DNA of 64,000 bases from Pseudomonas sp. HOU2 (GTDB taxonomy: Bacteria > Pseudomonadota > Gammaproteobacteria > Pseudomonadales > Pseudomonadaceae): assembly GCF_040729435.1 (NCBI RefSeq), contig NZ_CP160398.1, positions 186,001 through 250,000 on the forward strand, read 5' to 3'. Position 1 is the stretch's first letter, and each line of letters begins with the position of its first letter. Both the position numbers and the translations under genes were made by a program. Below, one piece after another: positions 1-11,584 of this stretch. The notes below the pieces were generated by a model. That model had not been told where the DNA came from. It ran no database searches and saw only the letters and a list, made by a program, of their open reading frames with translations.

Positions 1-26
1 TATTGGTGTTGGCTGATCCACCGCTT

Positions 27-50
27 TCGCTGGCAAGCCAGCTCCCACAG
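27..50. repeat. Single REP element
   Basis: This is a Pseudomonas-type REP unit with the imperfect palindrome TCGCTGGCAAGCCAGC followed by TCCCACAG. The same CTCCCACAG tail recurs in the REPIN at 9325-9416. No inverted partner is visible within the window, but one could lie to the left of base 1. Confidence 0.75.
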
Positions 51-172
51 GGTTTTGTGTTCGTTGGCGAATAGACCGACAAACGGCCGACGGTCGGTTT
101 TCACACAGAGTGTGTGGTCATTGTCTACAGTGAAAAAGTCGGCAGCCATTCTGCCGTAACCGTGTTTGTCCA

Positions 173-199
173 GAAAAAGCCCGGCTCAAGTACCGGGTT
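173..199 (-). terminator. Hairpin in fdnG leader, terminator-like on minus strand
   Basis: CCCGG (180-184) pairs with CCGGG (193-197) across an 8-nt loop. Read on the minus strand the stem is followed by a CTTTTTC tract, as in an intrinsic terminator. It lies in the 5' leader of fdnG, so it may block antisense transcription or simply be a leader hairpin. The function is inferred only. Confidence 0.35.
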
Positions 200-220
200 C
201 CACCTGATCAGGAGTGCACG

Positions 221-3200
221 ATGGATCTCAGCCGTCGTCAATTCTTCAAGGTCGCCGGTATCGGCCTTGCAGGCTCTAGCCTGGGCGCGTTGGGCATGGC
301 CCCGACGCTGGCCTTCGCCGAGCAGGTGCGTCACTTCAAGCTTGCCCACACTCATGAAACCCGCAACACCTGCCCGTATTGCTCGGTCGGTTGCGGGTTG
401 ATCATGTACAGCCAGGGCGATGCCGCGAAGAACGTCGCGCAAAACATCATTCATATCGAGGGCGACGCCGACCACCCGGTCAACCGCGGCACCCTGTGCC
501 CAAAAGGCGCGGGCCTGCTGGACTTCATTCACAGCCCGGGCCGCCTGCAATATCCGCAGGTGCGCAAACCCGGCAGCAGCGAGTGGACACGCATCGGTTG
601 GGACGAAGCACTGGATCGCATCGCCGACCTGATGAAGGCCGACCGCGACGCCAACTTCATCGAGAAGAACGCCACCGGGCAAACGGTGAATCGCTGGCTG
701 ACCACCGGGTTTCTCGCCGCGTCGGCCGCGTCCAACGAAGCCGGTTACATCACCCAGAAGGTGATTCGCAGTCTCGGCATGCTGGGGTTCGATAACCAGG
801 CGCGTGTCTGACACGGCCCGACGGTGGCAAGTCTTGCCCCGACGTACGGCCGTGGTGCCATGACCAACACCTGGACCGATATCGCCAACGCGAATCTGAT
901 CCTGGTGATGGGCGGCAACGCAGCAGAAGCGCATCCGTGCGGCTTCAAATGGGTGACCGAGGCCAAGGCGCACAACGCTGCCCGGCTGATCGTGGTCGAC
1001 CCGCGTTTTACCCGGACCGCTTCGGTGGCCGACTATTACGCGCCGATCCGCACCGGTACCGACATCGCCTTCATGGGCGGGCTGATCAATTACCTGCTGA
1101 CTCAGGACAAGATCCAGCACGAATACGTGCGCAACTACACCGACGTCTCGTTCATCGTCAAAGCCGGCTATGGCTTTGAGGATGGCATTTTCAGCGGCTA
1201 TGACGCGGCCAAACGCAGTTACACCGACAAATCCGGCTGGGGTTACGAGTTGGGCGAGGATGGCTTCGTCAAGGTCGACCCGACCCTGCAGGATCCGCAA
1301 TGCGTCTATCAATTGATGAAGCAGCATTACAGCCGCTACAACATTGAGCTGGCGAGCCAGATCTGCGGGATGCCGGTCGATGCCATGCAGAAAATCTGGG
1401 ATGAGATTGCCACGTGCTCCACGCCGGGCAAGACCATGACCATCCTGTATGCCCTCGGCTGGACGCAACACTCGATCGGCGCGCAGATCATCCGCAGCGC
1501 GGCGATGGTGCAACTGCTGCTGGGCAACGTCGGCATGCCGGGTGGCGGCGTGAATGCCTTGCGCGGCCACTCGAACATTCAGGGCCTGACCGACCTCGGG
1601 TTGCTGTCCAACTCGTTGCCGGGCTATCTGACCCTGGGCAGCGATGGCGAGCAGGACTACAACGCCTTCATCAAAAAGCGCACACAGGTGCCGTTGCGTC
1701 CGGGGCAACTGTCCTATTGGCAGAACTACAGCAAATTCCACGTCAGCCTGATGAAGTCGTGGTACGGCGCCAACGCGACGCTGGAGAACAACTGGAATTA
1801 CGATTACCTGCCGAAACTGGACATCCCCAACTACGACGTCCTGAAAATGTTCGATCTGATGAGCCAGGGCAAGGTCAACGGCTACATGTGCCAGGGTTTC
1901 AATCCGATCGCTGCGCTGCCGGACAAGAACCGGGTGATGGGCGCGCTGGCCAAGCTCAAATGGCTGGTGGTGATGGATCCGCTGGCCACCGAAACCTCGG
2001 AGTTCTGGCAGAACGTCGGGCCGTACAACGACGTGAAAAGCGCCGAGATCCAGACCGAAGTGATTCGCCTGCCGACCACTTGCTTTGCCGAGGAGGACGG
2101 CTCGCTGGTCAATAGCAGCCGCTGGCTGCAATGGCACTGGAAGGGCGCCGACGGCCCCGGCGAAGCGCAGACCGACATACGCATCATGAGCGAACTGTTC
2201 CTGCGCCTGCGCAAGCGCTATCAGGCCGAGGGCGGCAAGTTCCCCGATCCGCTGCTGAACCTGTCGTGGCCGTACAAGATTCCCGACGAGCCATCGCCGG
2301 AGGAGCTGGCCAAAGAGATCAACGGCAGCGCCATGGCTGACTTCACCGATGCCAGCGGCGTGGCGGTCAAGGCCGGCTCGCAACTGGCCGGGTTCGGGTT
2401 GCTCAAGGATGACGGCAGCACCGCGTCCGGTTGCTGGATCTTCGCCGGCAGCTGGACCGAGGCCGGCAACCAGATGGCCCGGCGCGACAATGCCGATCCG
2501 TATGGCATGCATCAGCATCAGGGCTGGGCCTGGGCGTGGCCGGCCAACCGGCGGATCCTCTACAACCGCGCTTCGGCAGACGTTGCGGGCAAACCGTGGG
2601 ATCCGAAAAAACGTCTCGTATGGTGGAACGGCAAGGCCTGGGGCGGCACCGACGTGCCGGACTACAAGGCCGATGTGCCGCCGGAAGCCGGGATGAACCC
2701 GTTCATCATGAACCCCGAAGGCGTGGCGCGGTTCTTCGCCGTCGACAAGATGAACGAAGGGCCTTTTCCCGAGCACTACGAGCCGTTCGAAACGCCGATC
2801 GGCATCAACCCGCTGCACCCGCAAAACAAGAAAGCCACCAGCAACCCGGCGGCGCGGATCTTCGATTCGGTCTGGGAAAGCCTCGGCGAAGCCAAGGACT
2901 TCCCATACGCCGGCACCAGCTACCGGTTGACCGAGCACTTCCACTTCTGGAGCAAGCATTGCAAGTTGAATGCGATTGCCCAGCCCGAGCAGTTCGTCGA
3001 AATCGGCGAAGTGCTGGCGAAGGAGAAGGGCATCGCGGCTGGAGATCGGGTGCGGGTCAGCTGCAAACGCGGGTTCATCGAGGCGGTCGCGGTGGTGACC
3101 AAACGCATCCGGCCGCTGCAGGTCAACGGCCAGGTGGTGCATCAGATCGGCATCCCGCTGCACTGGGGGTTCACCGGCCAGACGCGCCACGGCTACCTGA

Positions 3201-3286
3201 CCAACACCCTGGTGCCGTTCCTCGGCGATGGCAACACACAGACCCCGGAATCCAAGTCATTCCTGGTCAACGTGGAGAAACTGTAA
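221..3286 (+). CDS. fdnG: Formate dehydrogenase-N major (alpha) subunit, selenoprotein
   Basis: This is the catalytic subunit of the periplasm-facing respiratory formate dehydrogenase. It oxidises formate to CO2 at a Mo/W-bis-MGD centre. The reading frame runs 1021 residues if the in-frame TGA at 809-811 (codon 197) is read as selenocysteine. E. coli FdnG is about 1015 residues with Sec at 196. The N-terminus has a Tat signal (SRRQFFK), then a [4Fe-4S] motif (CPYCSVGCG...GTLCPKGA). The residues around Sec (NQARV-U-HGPTVASLAPTYGRG) match the family. GGAG at 211-214 sets the ATG start. It is followed directly by fdnH and fdnI. Annotation software that stops at TGA will wrongly split it into 221-811 and 824-3286. 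Confidence 0.96.
809..811 (+). other. UGA selenocysteine recoding codon
   Basis: The in-frame TGA lies inside fdnG, with uninterrupted family similarity on both sides. A SECIS hairpin follows immediately, and selA, selB and selC lie downstream in the same window. It therefore encodes Sec197, the molybdenum ligand of formate dehydrogenase, and is not a nonsense mutation. Confidence 0.95.
811..845 (+). promoter_or_regulatory. Bacterial SECIS element
   Basis: The sequence after the UGA begins ACACGGCCC, as in the E. coli fdhF/fdnG SECIS. It then folds into an apical hairpin: 823-824 pair with 839-840, U825 is bulged, 826-830 pair with 834-838, and the loop is GUC (831-833). A bulged U and a G-U in the apical loop are the known SelB contacts in E. 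coli. The distance from UGA to the apical loop (about 20 nt) also fits. Confidence 0.9.
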
Positions 3287-4222
3287 ATGGCCAGCCAAGA
3301 CATCATTGCCCGCTCGGCCACCACCACGGTGCCGCCCTCGGTGCGGAATCAGCAGGCAGTCGCCAAACTGATCGACACCACCAAATGCATTGGCTGCAAG
3401 GCCTGCCAGGTCGCCTGCTCGGAATGGAACGAGCTGCGCGACGAGGTCGGCCACAACCACGGCACCTACGACAACCCGCAAGACCTGAGCGCAGAAACCT
3501 GGACCCTGATGCGTTTCACCGAACACGAAACCGACGCCGGCAACCTGGAGTGGCTGATCCGCAAGGACGGCTGCATGCATTGCGCCGAGCCGGGGTGCCT
3601 CGCGGCTTGCCCGAGTCCCGGGGCGATCATCAAGCACGCCAACGGCATCGTCGATTTCGATCAGGATCATTGCATCGGCTGCGGCTATTGCATCACCGGT
3701 TGCCCGTTCAACATTCCGCGGATTTCGCAGAAGGATCACAAGGCCTACAAATGCACCTTGTGTTCCGACCGCGTCGCGGTAGGGCTGGAGCCGGCCTGTG
3801 TGAAAACCTGCCCGACCGGGGCCATCGTCTTCGGCACCAAGGAAGACATGAAGGAACACGCCGCCGAACGCATCGTCGACCTGAAAAGCCGTGGCTTCGA
3901 CAACGCCGGGCTGTATGACCCGGAAGGCGTCGGCGGCACTCATGTGATGTATGTGTTGCACCACGCCGACACGCCGAAGATCTACGCCGGGTTGCCCGAT
4001 GCACCAGCCATCAGCCCGCTAGTGGGCCTGTGGAAAGGCATCAGCAAACCGCTGGGTCTGCTGGCAATGGGCGCGGCGGTGCTGGCCGGGTTCTTCCATT
4101 ACGTGCGTATCGGGCCGAATCGCGTCGAGGAAGATGACCATCCGGCGCCACCGGATACTTCGGTACATGTCGTCGATCCGGCGGTGCACACCTTCGATCC
4201 ACGCGGGGAGGACCGGCCATGA
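3287..4222 (+). CDS. fdnH: Formate dehydrogenase-N iron-sulfur (beta) subunit
   Basis: This 311-residue protein passes electrons from FdnG to the cytochrome b subunit through four [4Fe-4S] clusters. The ferredoxin-type cysteine motifs are visible in order: [49 protein letters not shown], and CTLCSDRV with [11 protein letters not shown]-terminal hydrophobic anchor (about residues 245-265, [18 protein letters not shown]) is typical of FdnH/FdoH. The ATG follows the fdnG stop with no gap, and the 3' end overlaps fdnI by 4 bp (ATGA). Both arrangements point to translational coupling in one operon. Confidence 0.95.
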   Translation: MASQDIIARSATTTVPPSVRNQQAVAKLIDTTKCIGCKACQVACSEWNELRDEVGHNHGTYDNPQDLSAETWTLMRFTEHETDAGNLEWLIRKDGCMHCAEPGCLAACPSPGAIIKHANGIVDFDQDHCIGCGYCITGCPFNIPRISQKDHKAYKCTLCSDRVAVGLEPACVKTCPTGAIVFGTKEDMKEHAAERIVDLKSRGFDNAGLYDPEGVGGTHVMYVLHHADTPKIYAGLPDAPAISPLVGLWKGISKPLGLLAMGAAVLAGFFHYVRIGPNRVEEDDHPAPPDTSVHVVDPAVHTFDPRGEDRP

Positions 4223-4884
4223 GCAACAAGACGATCCTGCGCTACACCGCCAACCAGCGCACCAATCACTGGCTGGTAGCGATTCTGTTTTTCATGGCCG
4301 GGCTGTCCGGGCTGGCGTTGTTTCATCCTTCGATGTTCTGGCTGACCCACCTGTTCGGCGGCGGGCCGTGGACGCGGATTCTGCACCCGTTCATGGGCGT
4401 GCTGATGTTCGTGTTGTTCCTCGGTCTGGTGTTCCGTTTCTGGCGTTCGAACTTCTTCATCGACAACGACTGGAAGTGGATGCGCCGCATCGATCGGGTG
4501 CTGGTCAACGATGAAGAAAGCGTGCCGCCGGTGGGCAAGTACAACGCCGGGCAGAAGATGCTGTTCTGGACTTTACTGCTGTGCATGCTTGGCTTGCTGT
4601 TCACTGGACTTGTGATCTGGCGCGCGTATTTCAGTGCGTACTTCGGCATCACCGTGATCCGCTGGGCCATGCTCCTGCATGCGCTGGCCGGGTTTGTGCT
4701 GATCCTCAGCATCATCATTCACATCTACGCCGGGCTGTGGATCAAGGGTTCGGTGGACGCGATGCTGCATGGCTGGGTCAGCCGCGCCTGGGCGAGGAAA
4801 CACCATGAACTCTGGTATCGCGACATCACCCGCGATGAACGCAATCCGGACGTGCCGGAGCGACCGATCACCAAAAAGGGCTGA
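4219..4884 (+). CDS. fdnI: Formate dehydrogenase-N cytochrome b556 (gamma) subunit
   Basis: This 221-residue integral membrane diheme cytochrome b receives electrons from FdnH and reduces menaquinone or ubiquinone. There are four strongly hydrophobic segments (about residues 18-38, 52-72, 115-137 and 152-174). Conserved histidines are placed as in FdnI: NHWLVA near residue 16, HPFMG near residue 58, and LHALAGFVL and HIYAGLW in the third and fourth segments. The start overlaps the fdnH stop (ATGA). Length matches the family. Confidence 0.93.
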   Translation: MSNKTILRYTANQRTNHWLVAILFFMAGLSGLALFHPSMFWLTHLFGGGPWTRILHPFMGVLMFVLFLGLVFRFWRSNFFIDNDWKWMRRIDRVLVNDEESVPPVGKYNAGQKMLFWTLLLCMLGLLFTGLVIWRAYFSAYFGITVIRWAMLLHALAGFVLILSIIIHIYAGLWIKGSVDAMLHGWVSRAWARKHHELWYRDITRDERNPDVPERPITKKG

Positions 4885-4887
4885 CTT

Positions 4888-5814
4888 TTGGCAACCATTC
4901 TTGAACCCGGGGAAATCGAAGCGGCGGCCAGTTCGCCGCCGTTTCTGCACCTGCCGCCGCACAACCTGTTCACCTTGCGCGCCCAGCGTCTGGAGCAATT
5001 GGCTCACGGGCATCCGCTGGCCGATTACCTGCGGCTGATCGGCGGATTGTGCCGGGCTCAGCAGCAGGTTTTCGACGATCCACCGCTGACGGCACCGTTT
5101 GATCAGCAAAGGATCGAAGCCTGTCAGCTGCATGGTTTGCCGCCGTTCGCCGCCGACACACTGGTGCGCGAAGACGCCTGGCAGGCTTATCTCGATGCGT
5201 TGCTGCAACGCTATGCGCCGCCCGAGCAACCCGCCGTGGTCGACGCGCTCGCCACATTGCGTGGCGCCAGTGCCGGGCAGTTGCGATCATGGGCGGTGGC
5301 GCTGGTCAGCGGCCAGTATTCGATGGTGCCGGCGCAGTTGGTGCCGTTTCTCGGTGCCGGGTTGCAAGCGGCGTGGAGTCACTGGCTGCTCAACGCACCC
5401 AACCTGCAACTGAAACCCGGCGACAGCCTCAGCCAGTGCCCGGGCTGCGGCTCACCGGCGATGGCCGGGGTCATTCGTCATCGCGGCAAACACAACGGCC
5501 TGCGTTATCTGGTGTGTTCGTTGTGTGCCTGCGAATGGCATGTGGTGCGGGTCAAGTGCGTGTATTGCGAATCGAGCAAGGGCCTGGATTACCTGAGCCT
5601 TGAGGATGATCGGCATGCGGCCAATCAGGCGCCGATTCGGGCGGAGGTGTGCCCGAGTTGCAACAGCTACTTGAAACTGGTGTACCTGGAAAACGATGCC
5701 GAAGGCGAAGCGCTGTCGGCTGACCTCACCAGCCTGCTGCTCGACATGCGTCTGGCGCAGGACGGCTATCAGCGTCTGGCACCGAATCTGTTGCTGGCGC
5801 CGGGAGACGAATGA
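4888..5814 (+). CDS. fdhE: Formate dehydrogenase accessory protein FdhE
   Basis: This 308-residue cytoplasmic maturation factor is required for active formate dehydrogenase-N/O in enterobacteria, where it binds the catalytic subunit before Tat export. The C-terminal half carries the rubredoxin-like CxxC pairs of the family: CPGCGS (about residue 187), [15 protein letters not shown] and CPSCNSYLK. The start is TTG at 4888, chosen because AAAAAGGG lies about 7 nt upstream and no ATG or GTG gives a better N-terminus. It sits 3 bp after fdnI, clearly in the same operon. Confidence 0.92.
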   Translation: MATILEPGEIEAAASSPPFLHLPPHNLFTLRAQRLEQLAHGHPLADYLRLIGGLCRAQQQVFDDPPLTAPFDQQRIEACQLHGLPPFAADTLVREDAWQAYLDALLQRYAPPEQPAVVDALATLRGASAGQLRSWAVALVSGQYSMVPAQLVPFLGAGLQAAWSHWLLNAPNLQLKPGDSLSQCPGCGSPAMAGVIRHRGKHNGLRYLVCSLCACEWHVVRVKCVYCESSKGLDYLSLEDDRHAANQAPIRAEVCPSCNSYLKLVYLENDAEGEALSADLTSLLLDMRLAQDGYQRLAPNLLLAPGDE

Positions 5815-5863
5815 CCAGAGCGTCTACACTCGCCGGACAGTCTTGTTTTTTCGGGAGTGGCTG

Positions 5864-7272
5864 ATGTCTTCGAGCGTTGCCCTGCGGTTGCCTTCCATTG
5901 ATGGGTTGTTGCGTCACCCGGCCTGTGTGCCGTTGGCCGAGCGTTATGGTCGCGAGTCGTTGCTGGCCAGCTTGCGCCAGTTGCTCGATGAGTTGCGATC
6001 CAGCGTGTTGAACGGCCAATTGTCAGCCGTCGAAATCAGCCCTGACGTGCTCGCCGGGCGGGTTGGCGAGCGCCTGGCCCAGCAGCAGCGCAGCAACGTG
6101 CGCCGAGTGTTCAACCTCACCGGCACGGTGCTGCACACCAATCTTGGCCGGGCGTTGTTACCGGACGAAGCCATCGACGCGGTGCAGATGGCCGCGCGCT
6201 ATCCGCTCAATCTTGAGTTCGATCTGGCGACCGGCAAACGCGGTGATCGCGATGACCTGATCGAAGGCCTGATCCGCGAACTGACCGGCGCCGAAGCCGT
6301 TACCGTGGTCAACAACAATGCCGCAGCGGTGTTGCTGACACTGAACAGCCTCGGCGCGCGCAAGGAAGGCATCATCTCCCGTGGCGAACTGATCGAAATC
6401 GGTGGCGCGTTCCGCATCCCCGACATCATGGCCCGCGCCGGCGTGCGCCTGCATGAAGTCGGCACCACCAACCGCACTCACGCCCGCGACTACGAAGCGG
6501 CGATCAGCCCGCGCAGTGGTTTGATCATGCGCGTGCATGCGAGCAACTACAGCATCGAAGGCTTTACCGCCCGGGTGCCCACCGCCGAACTGGCCGAGCT
6601 GGCCCATCGGCACGGCTTGCCGCTGCTGGAGGATTTGGGCAGTGGCAGTCTGCTGGACTTGACCCGCTGGGGGCTGCCGGCGGAACCAACAGTGCGCCAA
6701 GCGCTGCTTGATGGCGCTGACATCGTCACCTTCAGCGGCGACAAATTGCTCGGCGGGCCGCAGGCCGGGTTGATTGTCGGGCGCAAAGACTTGATCGCGA
6801 AGATCAAGAAGAATCCGTTGAAGCGTGCCTTGCGGGTCGACAAGTTAACCCTGGCGGCGCTGGAAGCGGTGCTTGGCCTGTATCGCGATCCGGATCGCCT
6901 CGCTGAACGTCTGCCGAGCCTGCGGCTGTTGACTCGCCCGCAAGCCGAGATCCTCGCCCAGGCTTGCCGTTTGCAACCGGCGATGGCTGAAGTCTTGGGC
7001 GAACCCTGGCAGGTCAGCGCCGTGCAGGCGTTGGGCGTGATCGGCAGCGGCAGCCAACCGGTGGCGCGTTTGCCGAGTGCAGCGCTGTGCCTGCGCCCGC
7101 AGGTATCGAAACGCTTGCGCGGGCGTTTTCTGCTGAATCTGGAAGCTGCTTTGCGCAGTCTGCCGATCCCGGTGCTCGGTCGCATTGACGACGACGCGCT
7201 GTGGCTGGACCTGCGCCAACTCGACGACGAGCCGGCGTGGCTGGCGCAGTTGCCGCAGTTGCAGGTCGAGTC

Positions 7273-7276
<4 letters not shown>
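5864..7276 (+). CDS. selA: L-seryl-tRNA(Sec) selenium transferase
   Basis: This PLP enzyme converts Ser-tRNA(Sec) to Sec-tRNA(Sec) using selenophosphate. It has 470 residues (E. coli: 463). The PLP lysine is in [14 protein letters not shown], at residue 294 (Lys295 in E. coli). The family glycine-rich region [19 protein letters not shown] is present near residue 85. The open frame extends upstream into fdhE, but ATG 5864 is preferred because GGGAG lies 8 nt upstream and [16 protein letters not shown] matches the family start. It ends in a 4-bp GTGA overlap with selB. Confidence 0.95.
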
Positions 7277-9189
<1,913 letters not shown>

Positions 9190-9196
9190 GTTCAAA

Positions 9197-9292
9197 GGAA
9201 GGCAATCGCGCCCGGTGGCGCGGCCGGGCTTCAAACCCGGTTGGGGACGGCATCCGTTCCCGGGCAGGTTCGACTCCGGCTGCCTTCCGCCA
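9197..9292 (+). tRNA. selC: tRNA-Sec (UCA anticodon)
   Basis: This 96-nt tRNA has the bacterial tRNA-Sec hallmarks. The acceptor stem is 8 bp (GGAAGGCA 9197-9204 with TGCCTTCC 9281-9288), followed by G and an encoded CCA. The anticodon stem is CCGGG/CCCGG with loop CTTCAAA and anticodon TCA at 9231-9233. A long variable arm is present, and the T arm contains GGTTCGACTCC. Much of it matches E. coli selC position for position (TTGGGG...GTCCCGGGCAGGTTCGACTCC). It lies 7 bp after selB and is probably cotranscribed. Confidence 0.96.
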
Positions 9293-9324
9293 ATTACTAC
9301 AGCATCCTCGACGCACTGAATCCC

Positions 9325-9416
9325 CTGTGGGAGCGAGCTTGCTCGCGAATGCGGTACGTCATTCAACATCTATGTCAACTGATCGACCGCTTTCGCGAGC
9401 AAGCTCGCTCCCACAG
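9325..9416. repeat. REPIN (inverted REP pair)
   Basis: CTGTGGGAGCGAGCTTGCTC (from 9325) is repeated in perfect inverse from 9393 to 9416, separated by about 44 bp. Each arm is itself palindromic around GAGCTTGCTC. This is the typical Pseudomonas REP doublet mobilised by RAYT transposases. No rayT gene is in the window. It separates selC from the convergent aminotransferase gene. Confidence 0.9.
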
Positions 9417-9427
9417 TGAGTTATGGG

Positions 9428-10810
9428 TTAGAGGCGGCCGTGTTCGCGGGCTGTGCGATCCACGGCGATACGTGTTTTGTCGACCAATTCATCCAGCTCC
9501 GCCCGCGTGGCGATCAGCGCGGGGGCCATGATCATCCGGCCCAGCGTCGAACGAATGATCAGGCCTTCTTCAAAACCAATAGTGCGGCAGCGCCAGGCGA
9601 TGTCGTTCTCGTTGGCGAAACGCTTGCGGGTGGCTTTGTCTTCGGCGAACTGCAACGCCGCCACCAGCCCCACGCCCTGAATCTCACCCACCAGCGGATG
9701 GTTGCCGAACACTTCGCGCAGGCAGTTCTGCAGGTACGGGCCGGTGTCGGTTTTCACTTGAGTGACCACGCCTTCATCGCGCAACGCCTTGAGGTTGGCA
9801 ATCGCCACCGCAGCCGCCACCGGGTGCCCGGAGTAGGTCAGGCCGTGAGCGAACACGCCGCCTTTTTCCACCAGCGCTTCGGCCATGCGCCGCGACAGAA
9901 TCAGCCCACCCATAGGGATGTAGCCGGAGGTCAGGCCCTTGGCGATGGACAGGGTGTCCGGCTCGAAACCGAAGGCCTGATGCGCGAACCATTCGCCGGT
10001 GCGACCGAAACCGCCAATCACTTCGTCGGCACACAGCAGCACATCATACTTGCGGCAGATGCGCTGGATTTCCGACCAGTAGGTGGCGGGCGGAATGATC
10101 ATGCCGCCAGCGCCCTGGAACGGTTCGGCGACGAACGCGGCGACCTTGTCGGCGCCCAGTTCGAGGATCTTGTCTTCCAGCTGCCGCGCCGCCCGCAGGC
10201 CGAATTCTTCGGGGCTGAGGTTGCCTTCGTGGGCGAACCAGTACGGTTCGTCGATGTGCGCGACGTCAGGGATGGTGCCGCCCATTTCGTGCATGAATTT
10301 CATGCCGCCCAACGCCGTCGCGGCCAGGGTCGAGCCGTGGTAGCCGTTCCAGCGGCCGATCATGATTTTCTTCTCGGGTTTGCCCATCACCTGCCAGAAC
10401 TTGCGCACGGTGCGGATCAACACCTCGTTAGCTTCGGAGCCGGAGTTGGTGTAGATCGCGTGGCTGTAGTGCTTCGGTAGCAGGCTGAACAACAGCTCCG
10501 ACAGCTCGATCACTTGCGGGTGAGTGGTGTGGAAGAACATGTTGTAGTAGGGCAGTTGTTCCAGCTGCGCGGTGGCGGCAGCGGCCAGGTCCTTGCGCCC
10601 ATAACCGAGGTTGGTGCACCACAGGCCGGACATGCCGTCCAGGTAGCGATTGCCGTCGTTGTCCCACAACGCCAGGCGGTCACCGCTGACCATTACCCGC
10701 GGGCCTTCTTCGTTGAGGGCTTTCTGATCGACGAACGCGTGAATGTGGTGGGCGGCGTCGGCAGCCTGGTAATCGCGGGTGCTGCGGGTCGGATCGAGTT
10801 CGGCGGACAT
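9428..10810 (-). CDS. Class III (omega-amino acid/polyamine:pyruvate) aminotransferase
   Basis: This is a fold-type I PLP aminotransferase of 460 residues, related to the SpuC/GabT2-like omega-amino acid or diamine:pyruvate transaminases of Pseudomonas. Seen: the PLP phosphate-binding NSGSEAN (about residues 122-128), GRWNGYHGST, the ADEVIGGFGRTG aspartate motif, and the Schiff-base lysine in SIAKGLTSGYIPMGG (K291). The ATG at 10810 has GGAGA upstream and fits the family start MSAELDPT; an in-frame ATG at 10852 lacks this support. It is divergent from a TetR gene across 159 bp that contains a repeated A+T-rich motif. The exact amine donor cannot be told. Confidence 0.9.
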   Translation of the reverse strand: MSAELDPTRSTRDYQAADAAHHIHAFVDQKALNEEGPRVMVSGDRLALWDNDGNRYLDGMSGLWCTNLGYGRKDLAAAATAQLEQLPYYNMFFHTTHPQVIELSELLFSLLPKHYSHAIYTNSGSEANEVLIRTVRKFWQVMGKPEKKIMIGRWNGYHGSTLAATALGGMKFMHEMGGTIPDVAHIDEPYWFAHEGNLSPEEFGLRAARQLEDKILELGADKVAAFVAEPFQGAGGMIIPPATYWSEIQRICRKYDVLLCADEVIGGFGRTGEWFAHQAFGFEPDTLSIAKGLTSGYIPMGGLILSRRMAEALVEKGGVFAHGLTYSGHPVAAAVAIANLKALRDEGVVTQVKTDTGPYLQNCLREVFGNHPLVGEIQGVGLVAALQFAEDKATRKRFANENDIAWRCRTIGFEEGLIIRSTLGRMIMAPALIATRAELDELVDKTRIAVDRTAREHGRL

Positions 10811-10869
10811 GGCGGTTCTCCAGAGAAACGGGGCAAGTGGGTGCGCGTTCATTCCAGCGGTGCACGGTT

Positions 10870-10913
10870 AATATTTGTCACTTAAAAATATTTTTGTAAA
10901 GAAAATATTTGTC
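10870..10913. promoter_or_regulatory. Repeated A+T-rich motif, candidate TetR operator/promoter
   Basis: AATATTTGTC occurs at 10870-10879 and 10904-10913, with a related AATATTTTTGT between them. The spacing is about 17 bp, and the sequence is far more A+T-rich than its surroundings. It sits midway between the divergent aminotransferase and TetR genes, so it may hold both promoters and the repressor site. This is inference from position and repetition. Confidence 0.45.
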
Positions 10914-10969
10914 GGTGAAAAAAGAAATCCGTAGGCTGACGACAATCAGCAAGTCAGGACAAAGGCACC

Positions 10970-11578
10970 ATGAGCGGGCTCAGAGAGCGGCAAAAGGAAC
11001 AGCGCAGGGAAGTCATCGCGCAGGCAGCGCTGGAGCTGTTCAAGACCAACGGTTTTGCGGCCACCACGCTGGACCAGATCGCGGTCCAGGCCGGGGTGTC
11101 TGCGCCGACGGTGGTCAATTACTTTGGCGGCAAGCAGGAGATCTTGCTGGCCTTGCTCAAGCAACCGGACGAGCAGGCCATGCGCGAGGCGCGGGCCAAT
11201 CTGGATGACGACAGCGATCCGCTGGAGGCGTTGTGCGAGTTCGAAGGCTTGATGACTGACTACCAACTGCAAGCCATGCCGGCCTCGCTGTGGCGTGAAT
11301 TGGCACCGTTTCTACTGACGGGTGAGTTGGCGCTGGCGTTGAGCCCGTGGAATGCGGCGGTGATCGAAGAAACCAAGGCCCTGCTCGGGCATTTTCAGGC
11401 GCAGGGCAAGGTGCGGGCGACGGTAGATCTGGACGTGGCGGCGACGCTGTTCAATCAGTACGCGAACATGGCGTTTATCCGTCTGGCGACCGAGCCTGAG
11501 CCGGACCGGGCGGCACATGCCGAACACATGCGCGGTGTGCTGGGTTTGATCTGTCATGGCATTTTGAGCAGCGAGTAG
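10970..11578 (+). CDS. TetR/AcrR family transcriptional regulator
   Basis: This 202-residue regulator has an N-terminal TetR helix-turn-helix (residues about 10-56). Readable parts are AALELFKTNGFAATTLDQIA, AGVSAPTVVNYFGGKQEIL. The C-terminal ligand domain is not assignable. It is transcribed divergently from the class III aminotransferase and most likely controls it and itself through the intergenic repeats at 10870-10913. The ligand is unknown, perhaps an amine or amino acid. The gene ends 6 bp before the convergent DUF502 gene. Confidence 0.9.
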   Translation: MSGLRERQKEQRREVIAQAALELFKTNGFAATTLDQIAVQAGVSAPTVVNYFGGKQEILLALLKQPDEQAMREARANLDDDSDPLEALCEFEGLMTDYQLQAMPASLWRELAPFLLTGELALALSPWNAAVIEETKALLGHFQAQGKVRATVDLDVAATLFNQYANMAFIRLATEPEPDRAAHAEHMRGVLGLICHGILSSE

Positions 11579-11584
11579 TGGTTT

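Noticed and set aside
809..811. In-frame TGA in fdnG as a nonsense mutation or split gene
   Set aside because: A SECIS hairpin, conserved flanking residues and adjacent selA/selB/selC show that it codes for selenocysteine.
125..3190. Long (1021-codon) open frame on the minus strand opposite fdnG
   Set aside because: It is the antisense shadow of a high-G+C gene. It has no ribosome site or known domain, and fdnG on the plus strand is certain.
9416..10480. 354-codon plus-strand frame opposite the class III aminotransferase
   Set aside because: Shadow frame. The minus-strand aminotransferase has complete PLP motifs.
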